Below, one piece after another: positions 1 to 6,130 of a DNA stretch of 6,130 nt. This DNA comes from Sphingobacteriia bacterium (GTDB lineage: Bacteria > Bacteroidota > Bacteroidia > Chitinophagales > Chitinophagaceae): assembly GCA_004294465.1 (NCBI GenBank), contig REAV01000036.1, positions 1-6,130 of the forward strand, read 5' to 3'. A program made the translations under genes and the position numbers. Below the pieces are notes generated by a model that ran no database searches, had not been told where the DNA came from, and saw only the letters and a program-made list of their open reading frames with translations. Every line of letters begins with the position of its first letter. The stretch's first letter is position 1.

Positions 1-1838
1 GCACTAGCAGGGTTAGTTCCGTGTGCACTAATAGGAATCAACACAATATTTCTATGAAGCTCATTTCTATGCTGGTGATAGGCTCTGATGGTTAGTAATC
101 CTGCATACTCGCCTTGTGCTCCACTATTCGGTTGTAAACTACAAGCAGTAAATCCTGTAACCGCACATAAAAATTGGTTGAGTTCTTTAAGAATTTGTTG
201 ATAACCTTCTGTTTGATTCATTGGAACAAGAGGATGTAGCCCTCCAAATTCTGGCCAGCTAACTGGAATCATTTCTGTAGCTGCATTCAATTTCATGGTA
301 CAGCTTCCTAAACTAATCATACTAGTATTCAAAGAAAGATCTTTGTTCTCTAGTTGCTTGATATAACGCATCATCTGGCTTTCGCTATGATGAGTATTAA
401 ATACCGGATGAGCTAAATAGGCACTTGTTCTTGATAATTCAGCAATAATTGCACTAGAATTTGAAAGTATTGAATCAGTCGTAATTTTTTTGCCTGTACT
501 TTTTTCAATAACTGTTTCAAATATTTTTAAAATTGTATTGGCATCTTCAATGGTTGTAGTCTCATCAATACTTATTCCAATTGTTCCATCTTCGAAATAC
601 CTGAAATTGGTATGGTTCTGTTCGGCAACAGTCTTTGTTTTTGCCGCATCAACTCCACTAATATGTAAAGTGTCGAAGAAACTTTTATTGTTTTGACTTA
701 ACCCAAGATGCGTTAGTGATTGAGCAACAGCATTGGCAATTAAATGAACTCTTTGCGCAATATTCTTCAATCCTTCTGCACCATGGTACACTGCATACAT
801 GGCAGCCATGTTGGCTAATAAAGCTTGTGCTGTGCAAATATTTGAAGTGGCTTTTTCCCTTTTAATGTGTTGCTCTCTTGTTTGTAAAGCCATTCTCAAT
901 GCACGGTTGCCTTGTGCATCAATACTTACTCCAATTAATCTTCCTGGCATTCCTCTTTTAAAATCATCATTGGTTGCAAAGAATGCAGCGTGAGGTCCGC
1001 CATAACCCATTGGTACTCCAAATCTCTGTGCTGAACCAATGGCAACATCTGCTCCTAATTCTCCTGGAGGTGTTAAAAGGGTTAACGCTAATAAATCAGT
1101 AGCCATAATTACATAAGCCCCTGCCTCATGTACTTTATTAATAAATCCACGATAATCATTTACCGATCCATTATTGGCTGGGTATTGAAGTATAGCACCA
1201 AAATAGGTTGAATCTATTGAGGCTGTTAAGTAATCTCCAGTTACAATTTCAATTCCTATTGGAGCGGCTCTGGTAATTAATACCAACTTTGTTTGAGGAA
1301 AAATTTGCTCATCAACAAACAATTTCGGCTTGGTGATATTATCCGTTTTATTGGCTTGATGAAATAACATTGCCATCGCTTCGGCTGCTGCAGTAGCTTC
1401 ATCTAATAAAGAAGCGTTGGCCATTGGTAAGCCAGTCAGGTCAGTTACCAAGGTTTGAAAGTTCAATAAGCTTTCTAATCGGCCTTGAGAAATTTCGGCC
1501 TGGTAAGGAGTATATTGAGTGTACCATCCTGGATTTTCAAAAATATTCCTCAGGATAACACTTGGCGTTATTGTACCATAATACCCTTGACCAATATAGT
1601 TTTTATATACTTTATTTTTGGATGCGACTATTTTTAATTGTTGTAAATAGTCAAATTCACTAATAGCAGCAGGAACATCCAAATTCGATTTGATTCGAAT
1701 ACTATCTGGTACGGTTTTACTGATTAATGATTCTACATTTTTCTCCTGAATGGTATCTAGCATACCATTTAAATCTTTTGCATTAGGGCCAATATGCCTG
1801 CGTTGAAACTGGGTAGATTGTTGCTCAAATAAGTTCAT
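1..1838 (-). CDS. gcvP: Glycine dehydrogenase (aminomethyl-transferring), P protein, C-terminal part missing at the window edge
   Basis: This is the PLP-dependent decarboxylase of the cytoplasmic glycine cleavage system. It decarboxylates glycine and passes the aminomethyl group to the lipoyl arm of GcvH. The frame is open for 612 codons from ATG 1836-1838 to the left edge. Visible conserved blocks are FQRRHIGPN (about residues 12-20), GYYGTITPSVILRN (about 88-101), ANASLLDEATAAAEAM (about 138-153), GSAQRFGVPMGYGGPHAAFF (about 270-290), SLGSCTMKLN (508-517) and ISAHGTNPASA at the edge. The PLP-binding lysine of the family lies in a later LNLHK-type motif, so it falls outside the window; about 340 residues should be missing, judged from the usual length of about 950. 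N- and C-terminal halves lie in one frame, so this is the fused GcvP type, not the split GcvPA/GcvPB type. No Shine-Dalgarno sequence precedes the start, but the N-terminus matches the family. No frameshift or internal stop was seen. Confidence 0.97.
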   Translation of the reverse strand, partial: MNLFEQQSTQFQRRHIGPNAKDLNGMLDTIQEKNVESLISKTVPDSIRIKSNLDVPAAISEFDYLQQLKIVASKNKVYKNYIGQGYYGTITPSVILRNIFENPGWYTQYTPYQAEISQGRLESLLNFQTLVTDLTGLPMANASLLDEATAAAEAMAMLFHQANKTDNITKPKLFVDEQIFPQTKLVLITRAAPIGIEIVTGDYLTASIDSTYFGAILQYPANNGSVNDYRGFINKVHEAGAYVIMATDLLALTLLTPPGELGADVAIGSAQRFGVPMGYGGPHAAFFATNDDFKRGMPGRLIGVSIDAQGNRALRMALQTREQHIKREKATSNICTAQALLANMAAMYAVYHGAEGLKNIAQRVHLIANAVAQSLTHLGLSQNNKSFFDTLHISGVDAAKTKTVAEQNHTNFRYFEDGTIGISIDETTTIEDANTILKIFETVIEKSTGKKITTDSILSNSSAIIAELSRTSAYLAHPVFNTHHSESQMMRYIKQLENKDLSLNTSMISLGSCTMKLNAATEMIPVSWPEFGGLHPLVPMNQTEGYQQILKELNQFLCAVTGFTACSLQPNSGAQGEYAGLLTIRAYHQHRNELHRNIVLIPISAHGTNPAS

Positions 1839-1864
1839 ATGCTAATAGGTAAATTTAAGTGGCG

Positions 1865-1872
1865 CAAAGGTA
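1865..1872 (-). promoter_or_regulatory. Candidate Bacteroidota -7 element upstream of gcvP
   Basis: On the minus strand this reads TACCTTTG followed by C, an exact match to the TAnnTTTG -7 consensus of the Bacteroidota primary sigma factor. It lies 26 bp upstream of the gcvP ATG, which leaves room for a leader of about 20 nt. No good TTG -33 element is visible at the expected distance of about 19 nt, so the call rests on one half of the promoter. It would let gcvP be transcribed independently of the hydroxylase gene upstream on the same strand. Confidence 0.4.
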
Positions 1873-1930
1873 AGATGATGTAACAGAATTTGATCGATTT
1901 TGTTGAAACTGGGGATAGCTTGTTAAGTCA

Positions 1931-2827
1931 TTATTTGTTAAGATTCTCCAATTTCCTCAATTCGTTGCTTGTTTTTCGGCTCCCATCGTGGCTCCAGCCT
2001 GGTGGTCCGAATAAATATTTCCATCTGGCTTGCCAATTGATATCCTTTTGGGTGACGTCTTTCCAAATGGAGGCCCATTCGTGGAAAATCACTTTTAAGG
2101 GGTTCTGGCTCGTTAAATTGGAAGTTAAACCGTATTGAATTGGTTGGTAATCCTTAGACGACAATTCGGCCTGAAATGTGCCAAAAAGCTTGTCCCAAAC
2201 AATTAAAAACATACCCATATTCTTGTCCAGATAAAGCGCATTGGAGCCATGATGAACACGATGGTGAGAAGGAGTTACAAAAATGTATTCCAACCAACCC
2301 ATTTTATAGATGAGTTCTGTATGAACAAAAATCCCCCAAATTTGAGTGGCCGCATAAATAAATAAAATATCTAATGGCCTAAATCCGAGTAATGCTAAAG
2401 GAATAAAATAGATGAATCGATACAATGGTTGAAACACTGATGATCTAAATCCTACTGTAAAATTCATTAATTGGCTACTATGATGTGTTACATGAACAGC
2501 CCAAAACAGCCTGATCTGGTGATCAAAACGGTGTAGCCAGTAGTACAAAAAGTCTTCAGCGAGCAATAAAATCAACCAATAGGCAATGGCTGTTTCTATC
2601 TGAATGAATGCATGAGCATAAAAATATTGCAAAACAACCATGTAGATTAATCTGAAGAGTAGGTCAATTCCACCATTCATGATCATTAAATAGGTATTGG
2701 TAATGGTATCTTTTAGGGAGTAGTTTTTACGATGTTGTAAATGAGAGAGAATGATTTCCAGCCCAATAATGAATACATAAATAGGGGTTGAAATTAAAAT
2801 AAGCCACTGTTCTCTGATTGAATCCAT
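1931..2827 (-). CDS. Membrane fatty acid hydroxylase / sterol desaturase-superfamily protein, alkylglycerol monooxygenase-like
   Basis: This 298-residue protein has the histidine clusters of the fatty acid hydroxylase superfamily (PF04116), which bind a di-iron centre and use O2 to hydroxylate or desaturate lipids in the membrane. Visible clusters are HRFDH (H99, H103), HVTHH (H112, H115, H116), an isolated H169, and HHRVHH (H188-H193). Hydrophobic segments lie at about 8-28, 43-70, 79-97 and 134-167, so the histidines probably face the cytoplasm. The tail has the YGLT (232-235) and FGPPGW (273-278) stretches that I associate with bacterial relatives of alkylglycerol monooxygenase. The length is normal for the bacterial family. 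The start is ATG 2825-2827; no upstream alternative is evident. It lies 92 bp upstream of gcvP on the same strand and is divergent from the cysteine-cluster gene. The superfamily call is firm. The substrate (ether lipid, sterol, carotenoid or fatty acid) cannot be told from the sequence. Confidence 0.93.
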   Translation of the reverse strand: MDSIREQWLILISTPIYVFIIGLEIILSHLQHRKNYSLKDTITNTYLMIMNGGIDLLFRLIYMVVLQYFYAHAFIQIETAIAYWLILLLAEDFLYYWLHRFDHQIRLFWAVHVTHHSSQLMNFTVGFRSSVFQPLYRFIYFIPLALLGFRPLDILFIYAATQIWGIFVHTELIYKMGWLEYIFVTPSHHRVHHGSNALYLDKNMGMFLIVWDKLFGTFQAELSSKDYQPIQYGLTSNLTSQNPLKVIFHEWASIWKDVTQKDINWQARWKYLFGPPGWSHDGSRKTSNELRKLENLNK

Positions 2828-2851
2828 AATTTAGTAACTATGCTGCTTTGA

Positions 2852-2865
2852 ATTTTATATAAAAT
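2852..2865. repeat. 14-bp perfect AT-only palindrome in the divergent intergenic region
   Basis: The sequence ATTTTATATAAAAT is its own reverse complement. It sits 25 bp upstream of the hydroxylase ATG, between the two divergently transcribed genes, and overlaps a smaller palindrome, AATCGATT (2863-2870). It could be an operator, or an AT-rich promoter element for the hydroxylase gene. In AT-rich intergenic DNA such a palindrome can also arise by chance, so no function is assigned. Confidence 0.3.
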
Positions 2866-2903
2866 CGATTGGTAAAATTAACTCAAGCAAGCTAATTCTA
2901 GTT

Positions 2904-2911
2904 TAAATTTG
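2904..2911 (+). promoter_or_regulatory. Candidate Bacteroidota -7 element for the cysteine-cluster gene
   Basis: TAAATTTG is an exact match to the TAnnTTTG -7 consensus. It ends 14 bp before the GTG start of the downstream plus-strand gene, which would give a leader of less than about 12 nt. No clear TTG -33 element lies about 19 nt upstream. The motif agrees with the chosen GTG start, because any longer reading frame is closed by an in-frame TAG at 2899-2901. Confidence 0.35.
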
Positions 2912-2925
2912 ATAAAATACATACT

Positions 2926-3405
2926 GTGGAAGAAGATTTGTTAAACAATTGGGAGAAAAAAAGCAAAGAGCACCAAAAATTGTATAAAAATTGGTTGAGT
3001 AGGGCCGATAAAAATAAAGTGTTGAAAGTGCTTCCCGATCTGCATGAAGAAGCTTTTGAAAAAATTGATTGCTTGCAGTGCGCAAACTGTTGTAAAAATT
3101 ATTCGCCTCGTTTTAAAACGCCTGATATCAAAAGAATTAGCAAGCATGTAAATATGAAGGAAAGTGTTTTCATCGACACATACCTTTCGCTAGATTCTGA
3201 TGGTGATTATGTGGCAAAGTCATCTCCCTGCCCATTTTTAGGCGAAAATAATTTTTGTACCATTTATGATAAAAGACCTTCGGATTGCCATAGATTTCCT
3301 TACACCGATGAAGATGTATTGCTAAAGAGGCCAGTGATCACTTTAAAAAATTCCAGTTTTTGCCCAGCGGTTTATTTTGTTTTAGAGAAACTCATTAAAC
3401 TTTAG
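2926..3405 (+). CDS. YkgJ-family CxxCxxCC cysteine-cluster protein (putative metal chelating)
   Basis: This 159-residue soluble protein belongs to the putative zinc- or iron-chelating CxxCxxCC family (PF03692). The signature is C49-x2-C52-x2-C55-C56. Further conserved cysteines follow in SPCPFL (C102), FCTIYDKRPSDCHRFP (C111, C121) and SFCPAV (C146), giving eight cysteines that probably bind metal, perhaps an Fe-S cluster. The first 45 residues are charged and probably helical. There is no signal peptide or membrane segment. The start is GTG 2926-2928: an in-frame TAG lies nine codons upstream, and the next ATG would remove the cysteine signature. It is the only plus-strand gene here, divergent from the hydroxylase, and its 3' end overlaps the convergent hydrolase gene by 11 bp. 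The biochemical role of the family is not established, and none is assigned here. Confidence 0.93.
   Translation: MEEDLLNNWEKKSKEHQKLYKNWLSRADKNKVLKVLPDLHEEAFEKIDCLQCANCCKNYSPRFKTPDIKRISKHVNMKESVFIDTYLSLDSDGDYVAKSSPCPFLGENNFCTIYDKRPSDCHRFPYTDEDVLLKRPVITLKNSSFCPAVYFVLEKLIKL
3395..3405. other. 11-bp convergent overlap of two coding regions
   Basis: The plus-strand cysteine-cluster gene ends with TAG at 3403-3405, and the minus-strand hydrolase ends with TAA at 3397-3395. The two coding regions therefore share 11 bp tail to tail. No hairpin with a T-run is visible near the junction, so transcripts from both sides probably run into the opposite gene and overlap as antisense RNA. Confidence 0.9.
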
Positions 3406-4294
3406 CCGTAAGCTCATCGTAAGCTGCTGTTAAAACTCTTTCAGGGCTATTGGATCTTTTAATTACACCCGGAATGTCGGTTGTTTTAATGATTTGTTCT
3501 TTTGTTTTTCCTTCTTTAATGGAAGTACTTACGAATGCTATAATTTGTTGCAAATATTCTTCAAATAAAGTGATATCATTTTTTGTGCCCGTCACTTTTT
3601 CAGGATCAGCTGAATGTCCAAAAACAAAGAGTGTATCATTGTCAAAAGTAGATTTTGTTTTTTGCAATACTTCAATCCAATGTTGCATAGATGCGCCTGA
3701 AGTTCTATCTACCGCTGGGTTTAGCAGATTGAACATTAGGTCTCCCATATGCGCAATGTTTGCGTGTTGAAAATGAATAATTGCATCTCCATTGGTATGT
3801 GCATTGCCAAAATAGTGAGCTTTTATTTTTTCTTTTCCCAGTTTTTGTTTCCAGGTATCCTTAAATACAATATCCTGAAAAAGTTGTTTCTCTACTGTTT
3901 TAGATTGCTCAGCTACTCTCTTGTAATTTGCCAAACAATTTTCATGGCCTACAACATGTTCCGCCAAATCTTTAAAAGCGATATTGCCACCAGTATGATC
4001 TCCATGATGGTGTGTATTGATTAAATATTTAAAAGGCATATCCTTCATCTGTTTCAAAGCATCAATTAAATGCTTGGAAGTATCAGTAAACTGAGTATCT
4101 ACTACAGCAAATCCTTCTTTTGATTGGTAAAAACCAATAGTACCTCCTCTTTCAGTAAATATGCCCACATCGCCTCTGAGCATTTTTATTTTGTAAGTAG
4201 GCTGCTGTAAAATAGCTGCTATCAGGTCTTTAGATGACATTGCAGTTGCAGCAATACTCAATACCGTGTTTTTAATAAATGTACTTCTTTGCAT
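3395..4294 (-). CDS. Metallo-beta-lactamase-fold metallo-hydrolase with N-terminal leader
   Basis: This 299-residue protein carries a complete metallo-beta-lactamase-fold metal site: D66 in the VVDTQF strand, HHHGDH (H95, H97, D99, H100), H166 in NAHTNGD, D185 in HMGD, and H227 in FGHS. A binuclear zinc hydrolase is therefore expected. The C-terminal RSNSPERVLTAAYDEL (280-295) resembles the tail of a large family of uncharacterised proteins of similar length. The N-terminus, MQRSTFIKNT followed by an Ala/Ser-rich weakly hydrophobic stretch to about residue 30, looks like a degraded export leader. It resembles Tat leaders (RRxFIK) but has a single arginine, so export is uncertain. ATG 4292-4294 lies 4 bp after the transporter stop codon, so this is probably the last gene of that operon. 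The 3' end overlaps the convergent cysteine-cluster gene. The substrate is unknown. Beta-lactam hydrolysis is possible in principle but is not indicated. Confidence 0.93.
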   Translation of the reverse strand: MQRSTFIKNTVLSIAATAMSSKDLIAAILQQPTYKIKMLRGDVGIFTERGGTIGFYQSKEGFAVVDTQFTDTSKHLIDALKQMKDMPFKYLINTHHHGDHTGGNIAFKDLAEHVVGHENCLANYKRVAEQSKTVEKQLFQDIVFKDTWKQKLGKEKIKAHYFGNAHTNGDAIIHFQHANIAHMGDLMFNLLNPAVDRTSGASMQHWIEVLQKTKSTFDNDTLFVFGHSADPEKVTGTKNDITLFEEYLQQIIAFVSTSIKEGKTKEQIIKTTDIPGVIKRSNSPERVLTAAYDELTAKV

Positions 4295-4298
4295 ATGA

Positions 4299-5546
4299 TT
4301 AGTATTCCATTTTTCTTAATGCTGGGGCTTTAACCCAGGTAATAGCTACCACTAATATAGTCATACATCCACCAAAAACAACAGAGGGAATCACACCCAA
4401 TAATTTGGCAGCCATTCCACTTTCAAATTGCCCCAACTCATTGCTGCTATTAATAAACATAGAATTAACACTCATTACTCTACCACGCATATGATCAGGT
4501 GTTCTCATTTGCACAATGGTGCCTCTGGTAATCATACTTATTCCATCTAATATCCCACTAAGTACCAATACCGCAAATGATAGCCAGAATAATTTAGATA
4601 AAGCAAAAATGATGATACAAACACCAAAGCCAGCTACTGCTAATAATAATTTTTTTCCTTGCCCTTTTTGTATTGGGAAAAAAGTAAGCAATACAATGAT
4701 CAATATTGCACCAATATCAGCTGCTGCATTCAACCAGCCAAAACCAATCGGTCCTACTTGCAAAATATCTTTTGCAAATACGGGGATCATGGCAACAGCG
4801 CCACCAAAAAATACAGCGAATAAATCGAGGGATAATGCACCCAAAAGTTCTTTGGTTTGATAAACATATACCAGGCCTTCTTTTACACTATCCAGTCCTG
4901 TTTTTTCGCCCTTCATATTTAGTGCAGGTTTGGGCTTTATTTGATACATATAAGTTAGCCCCAGTAAAATCATACAACAAATGATCACTAAGGAATTGGT
5001 ATTTCCTATTAAGGCAATTAAAAATCCAACTGTTGCATGTCCTGTAACCGATGCAGAGAGCCAGATTCCTTGATTCCAAGTGGTTGCATTTTGTAAAATA
5101 CTTTTTGGCACAATAGCTGCTACCATTGTTCCAAATGTTGGCCCAGTAAAAGCTCGAATAATCCCAGTGAAAAAAATGATGATGTAAATGCCAAACGCAA
5201 TCCAATGTTTGCTGATTTGAGCAGATGTGTATTTACTGGAAAGCAATAGCAAAAGAACAGCGCAAGTAAAATAAAAGCCAACTCCTTTTAACAATAGTTT
5301 TCTCTTTTCACTTATATCAATTACATATCCTGCATACAAAGACAATGATACAGCGGGAATCACTTCTGCTAATCCAATCAATCCAATAGCAAATGGCTCG
5401 TTCGTTAATTCGTAAATCCACCATCCCACTAATGTGCCCAACATTCTAAGCCCCATGATAAATGAAAACCGACCAATCATTAAATGCCGAAATTCTGCTA
5501 TTCTCATAGCAGCAAATGGATCTGATTTTTGTTGAATTATATTCAT
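4299..5546 (-). CDS. Major facilitator superfamily transporter, EntS/MFS_3-like
   Basis: This 415-residue inner-membrane protein has about 10-12 hydrophobic segments. The N-terminal half contains the loop 2-3 motif as GYVIDISEKRK (73-83), with the D and RK of MFS motif A. The C-terminal half has RGTIVQMRTPDHMRGRVMSV (about 341-360), a block characteristic of the exporter-like MFS_3 group (PF05977) that includes the enterobactin exporter EntS. A proton-driven exporter of a small molecule is the best guess; the substrate cannot be inferred. The length is normal for the family. The start is ATG 5544-5546, which shares the ATGA overlap with the stop of the upstream deoxynucleoside kinase gene, pointing to translational coupling. 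The hydrolase gene follows after 4 bp. No siderophore or resistance gene is nearby to indicate the cargo. Confidence 0.93.
   Translation of the reverse strand: MNIIQQKSDPFAAMRIAEFRHLMIGRFSFIMGLRMLGTLVGWWIYELTNEPFAIGLIGLAEVIPAVSLSLYAGYVIDISEKRKLLLKGVGFYFTCAVLLLLLSSKYTSAQISKHWIAFGIYIIIFFTGIIRAFTGPTFGTMVAAIVPKSILQNATTWNQGIWLSASVTGHATVGFLIALIGNTNSLVIICCMILLGLTYMYQIKPKPALNMKGEKTGLDSVKEGLVYVYQTKELLGALSLDLFAVFFGGAVAMIPVFAKDILQVGPIGFGWLNAAADIGAILIIVLLTFFPIQKGQGKKLLLAVAGFGVCIIIFALSKLFWLSFAVLVLSGILDGISMITRGTIVQMRTPDHMRGRVMSVNSMFINSSNELGQFESGMAAKLLGVIPSVVFGGCMTILVVAITWVKAPALRKMEY
5543..5546 (-). other. ATGA stop-start overlap between deoxynucleoside kinase and MFS transporter genes
   Basis: The minus strand reads ATGA: the transporter ATG (5546-5544) overlaps the kinase TGA stop (5545-5543). 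Together with the 4-bp gap at 4295-4298 between the transporter and the hydrolase, this supports one polycistronic transcript with termination-reinitiation coupling. No purine-rich ribosome binding site is visible ahead of this start, so coupling may be important for its translation. Confidence 0.85.
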
Positions 5547-6130
5547 GGTAAGGTGAAATAATGTTGTCCATCTTCGTAGTCATTATTCAATGCATCGATG
5601 ATTACTTTTAGATGAGATTCATTGTTCACAAAATCGGCATTGCTTGCATCTATAAAAAGCGTTTTTATTCTATGCTGCTTAATATAATTGGTATAGGTTT
5701 CTTGGATATTAAACAAATACTCATCCGAAATAGATTGTTCAAAAGTTCTATTTCTTTTTTTGATGTTTTGTTGCAACTTATTCACTGGCGCATGTAAATA
5801 AATGAGTATGTCCGGAAAAACGAGTTGTTGATGAATAATATCAAAGAGTTTTTGATAGAGTCTGAATTCCTCTTCTGGTAGATTCACTTTTGCAAAAAGA
5901 AGGCATTTGGTAAACAGATAATCAGATACAGTTACAGTCTGAAACAATTCTTTAGTGTGCACCATTTCTTTTAACTGCTTGTATCTTTCAGCCATAAAAA
6001 ACAATTCCAGCGGGAAAGCAAATTGTTGGGGATTTTCATAGAATTTCGGAAGAAAAGGGTTTTCTGCAAATTCTTCTAAAATCAAACGGGCATTCAGTTT
6101 TTCAGCCAATAAATTAGCCAATGTAGTTTT
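5543..6130 (-). CDS. Deoxynucleoside kinase, start missing at the window edge
   Basis: This enzyme phosphorylates deoxynucleosides at the 5' position in cytoplasmic nucleotide salvage (dNK family, PF01712). The open frame runs off the right edge with 195 codons visible. The first visible residues, KTTLANLLAEKL, are the end of a P-loop (GxxGxGKTT), so the true start is only a few residues beyond the window. The TTG at 6119-6121 is an internal leucine of that P-loop helix, not a start. Other family features are LEEFAENPFLPKFY (visible residues about 18-31), with a glutamate expected near the active site; FPLELFFMAERY (about 39-50); VSDY (68-71); and the LID-type KKRNRTFE (124-131). The sequence strongly resembles Bacteroidota deoxynucleoside kinases, which are about 200-210 residues long. 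Preference for dA, dG, dC or dT cannot be read from this. The stop TGA overlaps the transporter start by 4 bp. Confidence 0.93.
   Translation of the reverse strand, partial: KTTLANLLAEKLNARLILEEFAENPFLPKFYENPQQFAFPLELFFMAERYKQLKEMVHTKELFQTVTVSDYLFTKCLLFAKVNLPEEEFRLYQKLFDIIHQQLVFPDILIYLHAPVNKLQQNIKKRNRTFEQSISDEYLFNIQETYTNYIKQHRIKTLFIDASNADFVNNESHLKVIIDALNNDYEDGQHYFTLP

Noticed and set aside
490..993. Two short plus-strand open frames (490-696 and 799-993)
   Set aside because: They lie antisense inside the conserved gcvP coding region, show no family features, and are explained by its codon pattern.
1839..1930. Possible terminator between the hydroxylase gene and gcvP
   Set aside because: No stem-loop followed by a T-run could be found on the minus strand in this 92-bp gap.
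1890..2138. Plus-strand open frame of 82 codons opposite the 3' end of the hydroxylase gene
   Set aside because: Most of it is antisense to the conserved C-terminus of the hydroxylase, and the product has no recognisable feature.
2903..3147. Two minus-strand open frames opposite the cysteine-cluster gene
   Set aside because: They are antisense to the CxxCxxCC protein, whose family signature shows that the plus strand is the coding one.
3407..3425. Direct repeat of CGTAAGCT separated by 3 bp near the end of the metallo-hydrolase gene
   Set aside because: It is a short two-copy repeat inside coding sequence, with no further copies seen; it is too small to support an attachment site or regulatory role.
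3450..4024. Two plus-strand open frames (3450-3770 and 3749-4024) opposite the metallo-hydrolase gene
   Set aside because: They are antisense to the conserved metal-site region of the hydrolase. The cysteine-rich, hydrophobic products are typical of reverse-strand reading.
4516..4984. Two plus-strand open frames opposite the transporter gene
   Set aside because: They are antisense shadows of a clear membrane transporter, with no start context or family features of their own.
4888..5205. Minus-strand open frame of 105 codons in a different frame within the transporter gene
   Set aside because: It overlaps the intact transporter frame on the same strand. Its composition, rich in W, H, C and N, is typical of an out-of-frame reading, and the transporter shows no frameshift.
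5612..5797. Plus-strand open frame of 61 codons opposite the deoxynucleoside kinase gene
   Set aside because: It is antisense to the conserved LID region of the kinase and has no recognisable feature.

Overview
The window looks like ordinary chromosomal DNA from a member of the phylum Bacteroidota, possibly near Chitinophagaceae. The evidence is AT-rich DNA, starts without Shine-Dalgarno sequences, TAnnTTTG-type -7 promoter motifs, and protein sequences that read like those of that phylum, most clearly the deoxynucleoside kinase and the metallo-beta-lactamase-fold protein. The lineage below phylum is a guess from recalled sequence character, not from a search.

Layout, left to right. Positions 1-1838 (minus) hold the N-terminal two thirds of glycine dehydrogenase GcvP, cut by the left edge. 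Positions 1931-2827 (minus) encode a membrane di-iron fatty acid hydroxylase/sterol desaturase-superfamily protein that resembles alkylglycerol monooxygenase. A divergent intergenic region of about 100 bp follows. Positions 2926-3405 (plus) encode a small CxxCxxCC (YkgJ-type) cysteine-cluster protein, the only plus-strand gene. It converges on, and overlaps by 11 bp, a minus-strand cluster. In transcription order that cluster is a deoxynucleoside kinase (6130-5543, cut by the right edge), an MFS exporter-type transporter (5546-4299) and a metallo-beta-lactamase-fold hydrolase (4294-3395).

The three genes of the right-hand cluster are packed with a 4-bp ATGA overlap and then a 4-bp gap, so they are very probably one transcript. 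No shared pathway is evident: nucleotide salvage, transport and an unassigned hydrolase. GcvP belongs to the glycine cleavage system. The hydroxylase probably acts on a lipid in the membrane. The cysteine-cluster protein has no assigned biochemical role.

I found no RNA gene, CRISPR array, insertion sequence, phage gene or convincing terminator, and no gene-free stretch longer than about 100 bp. I see no sign of a new multi-gene system. The points most worth a second look are the lipid hydroxylase, the divergent intergenic region with its perfect palindrome, and the tight kinase-transporter-hydrolase cluster.
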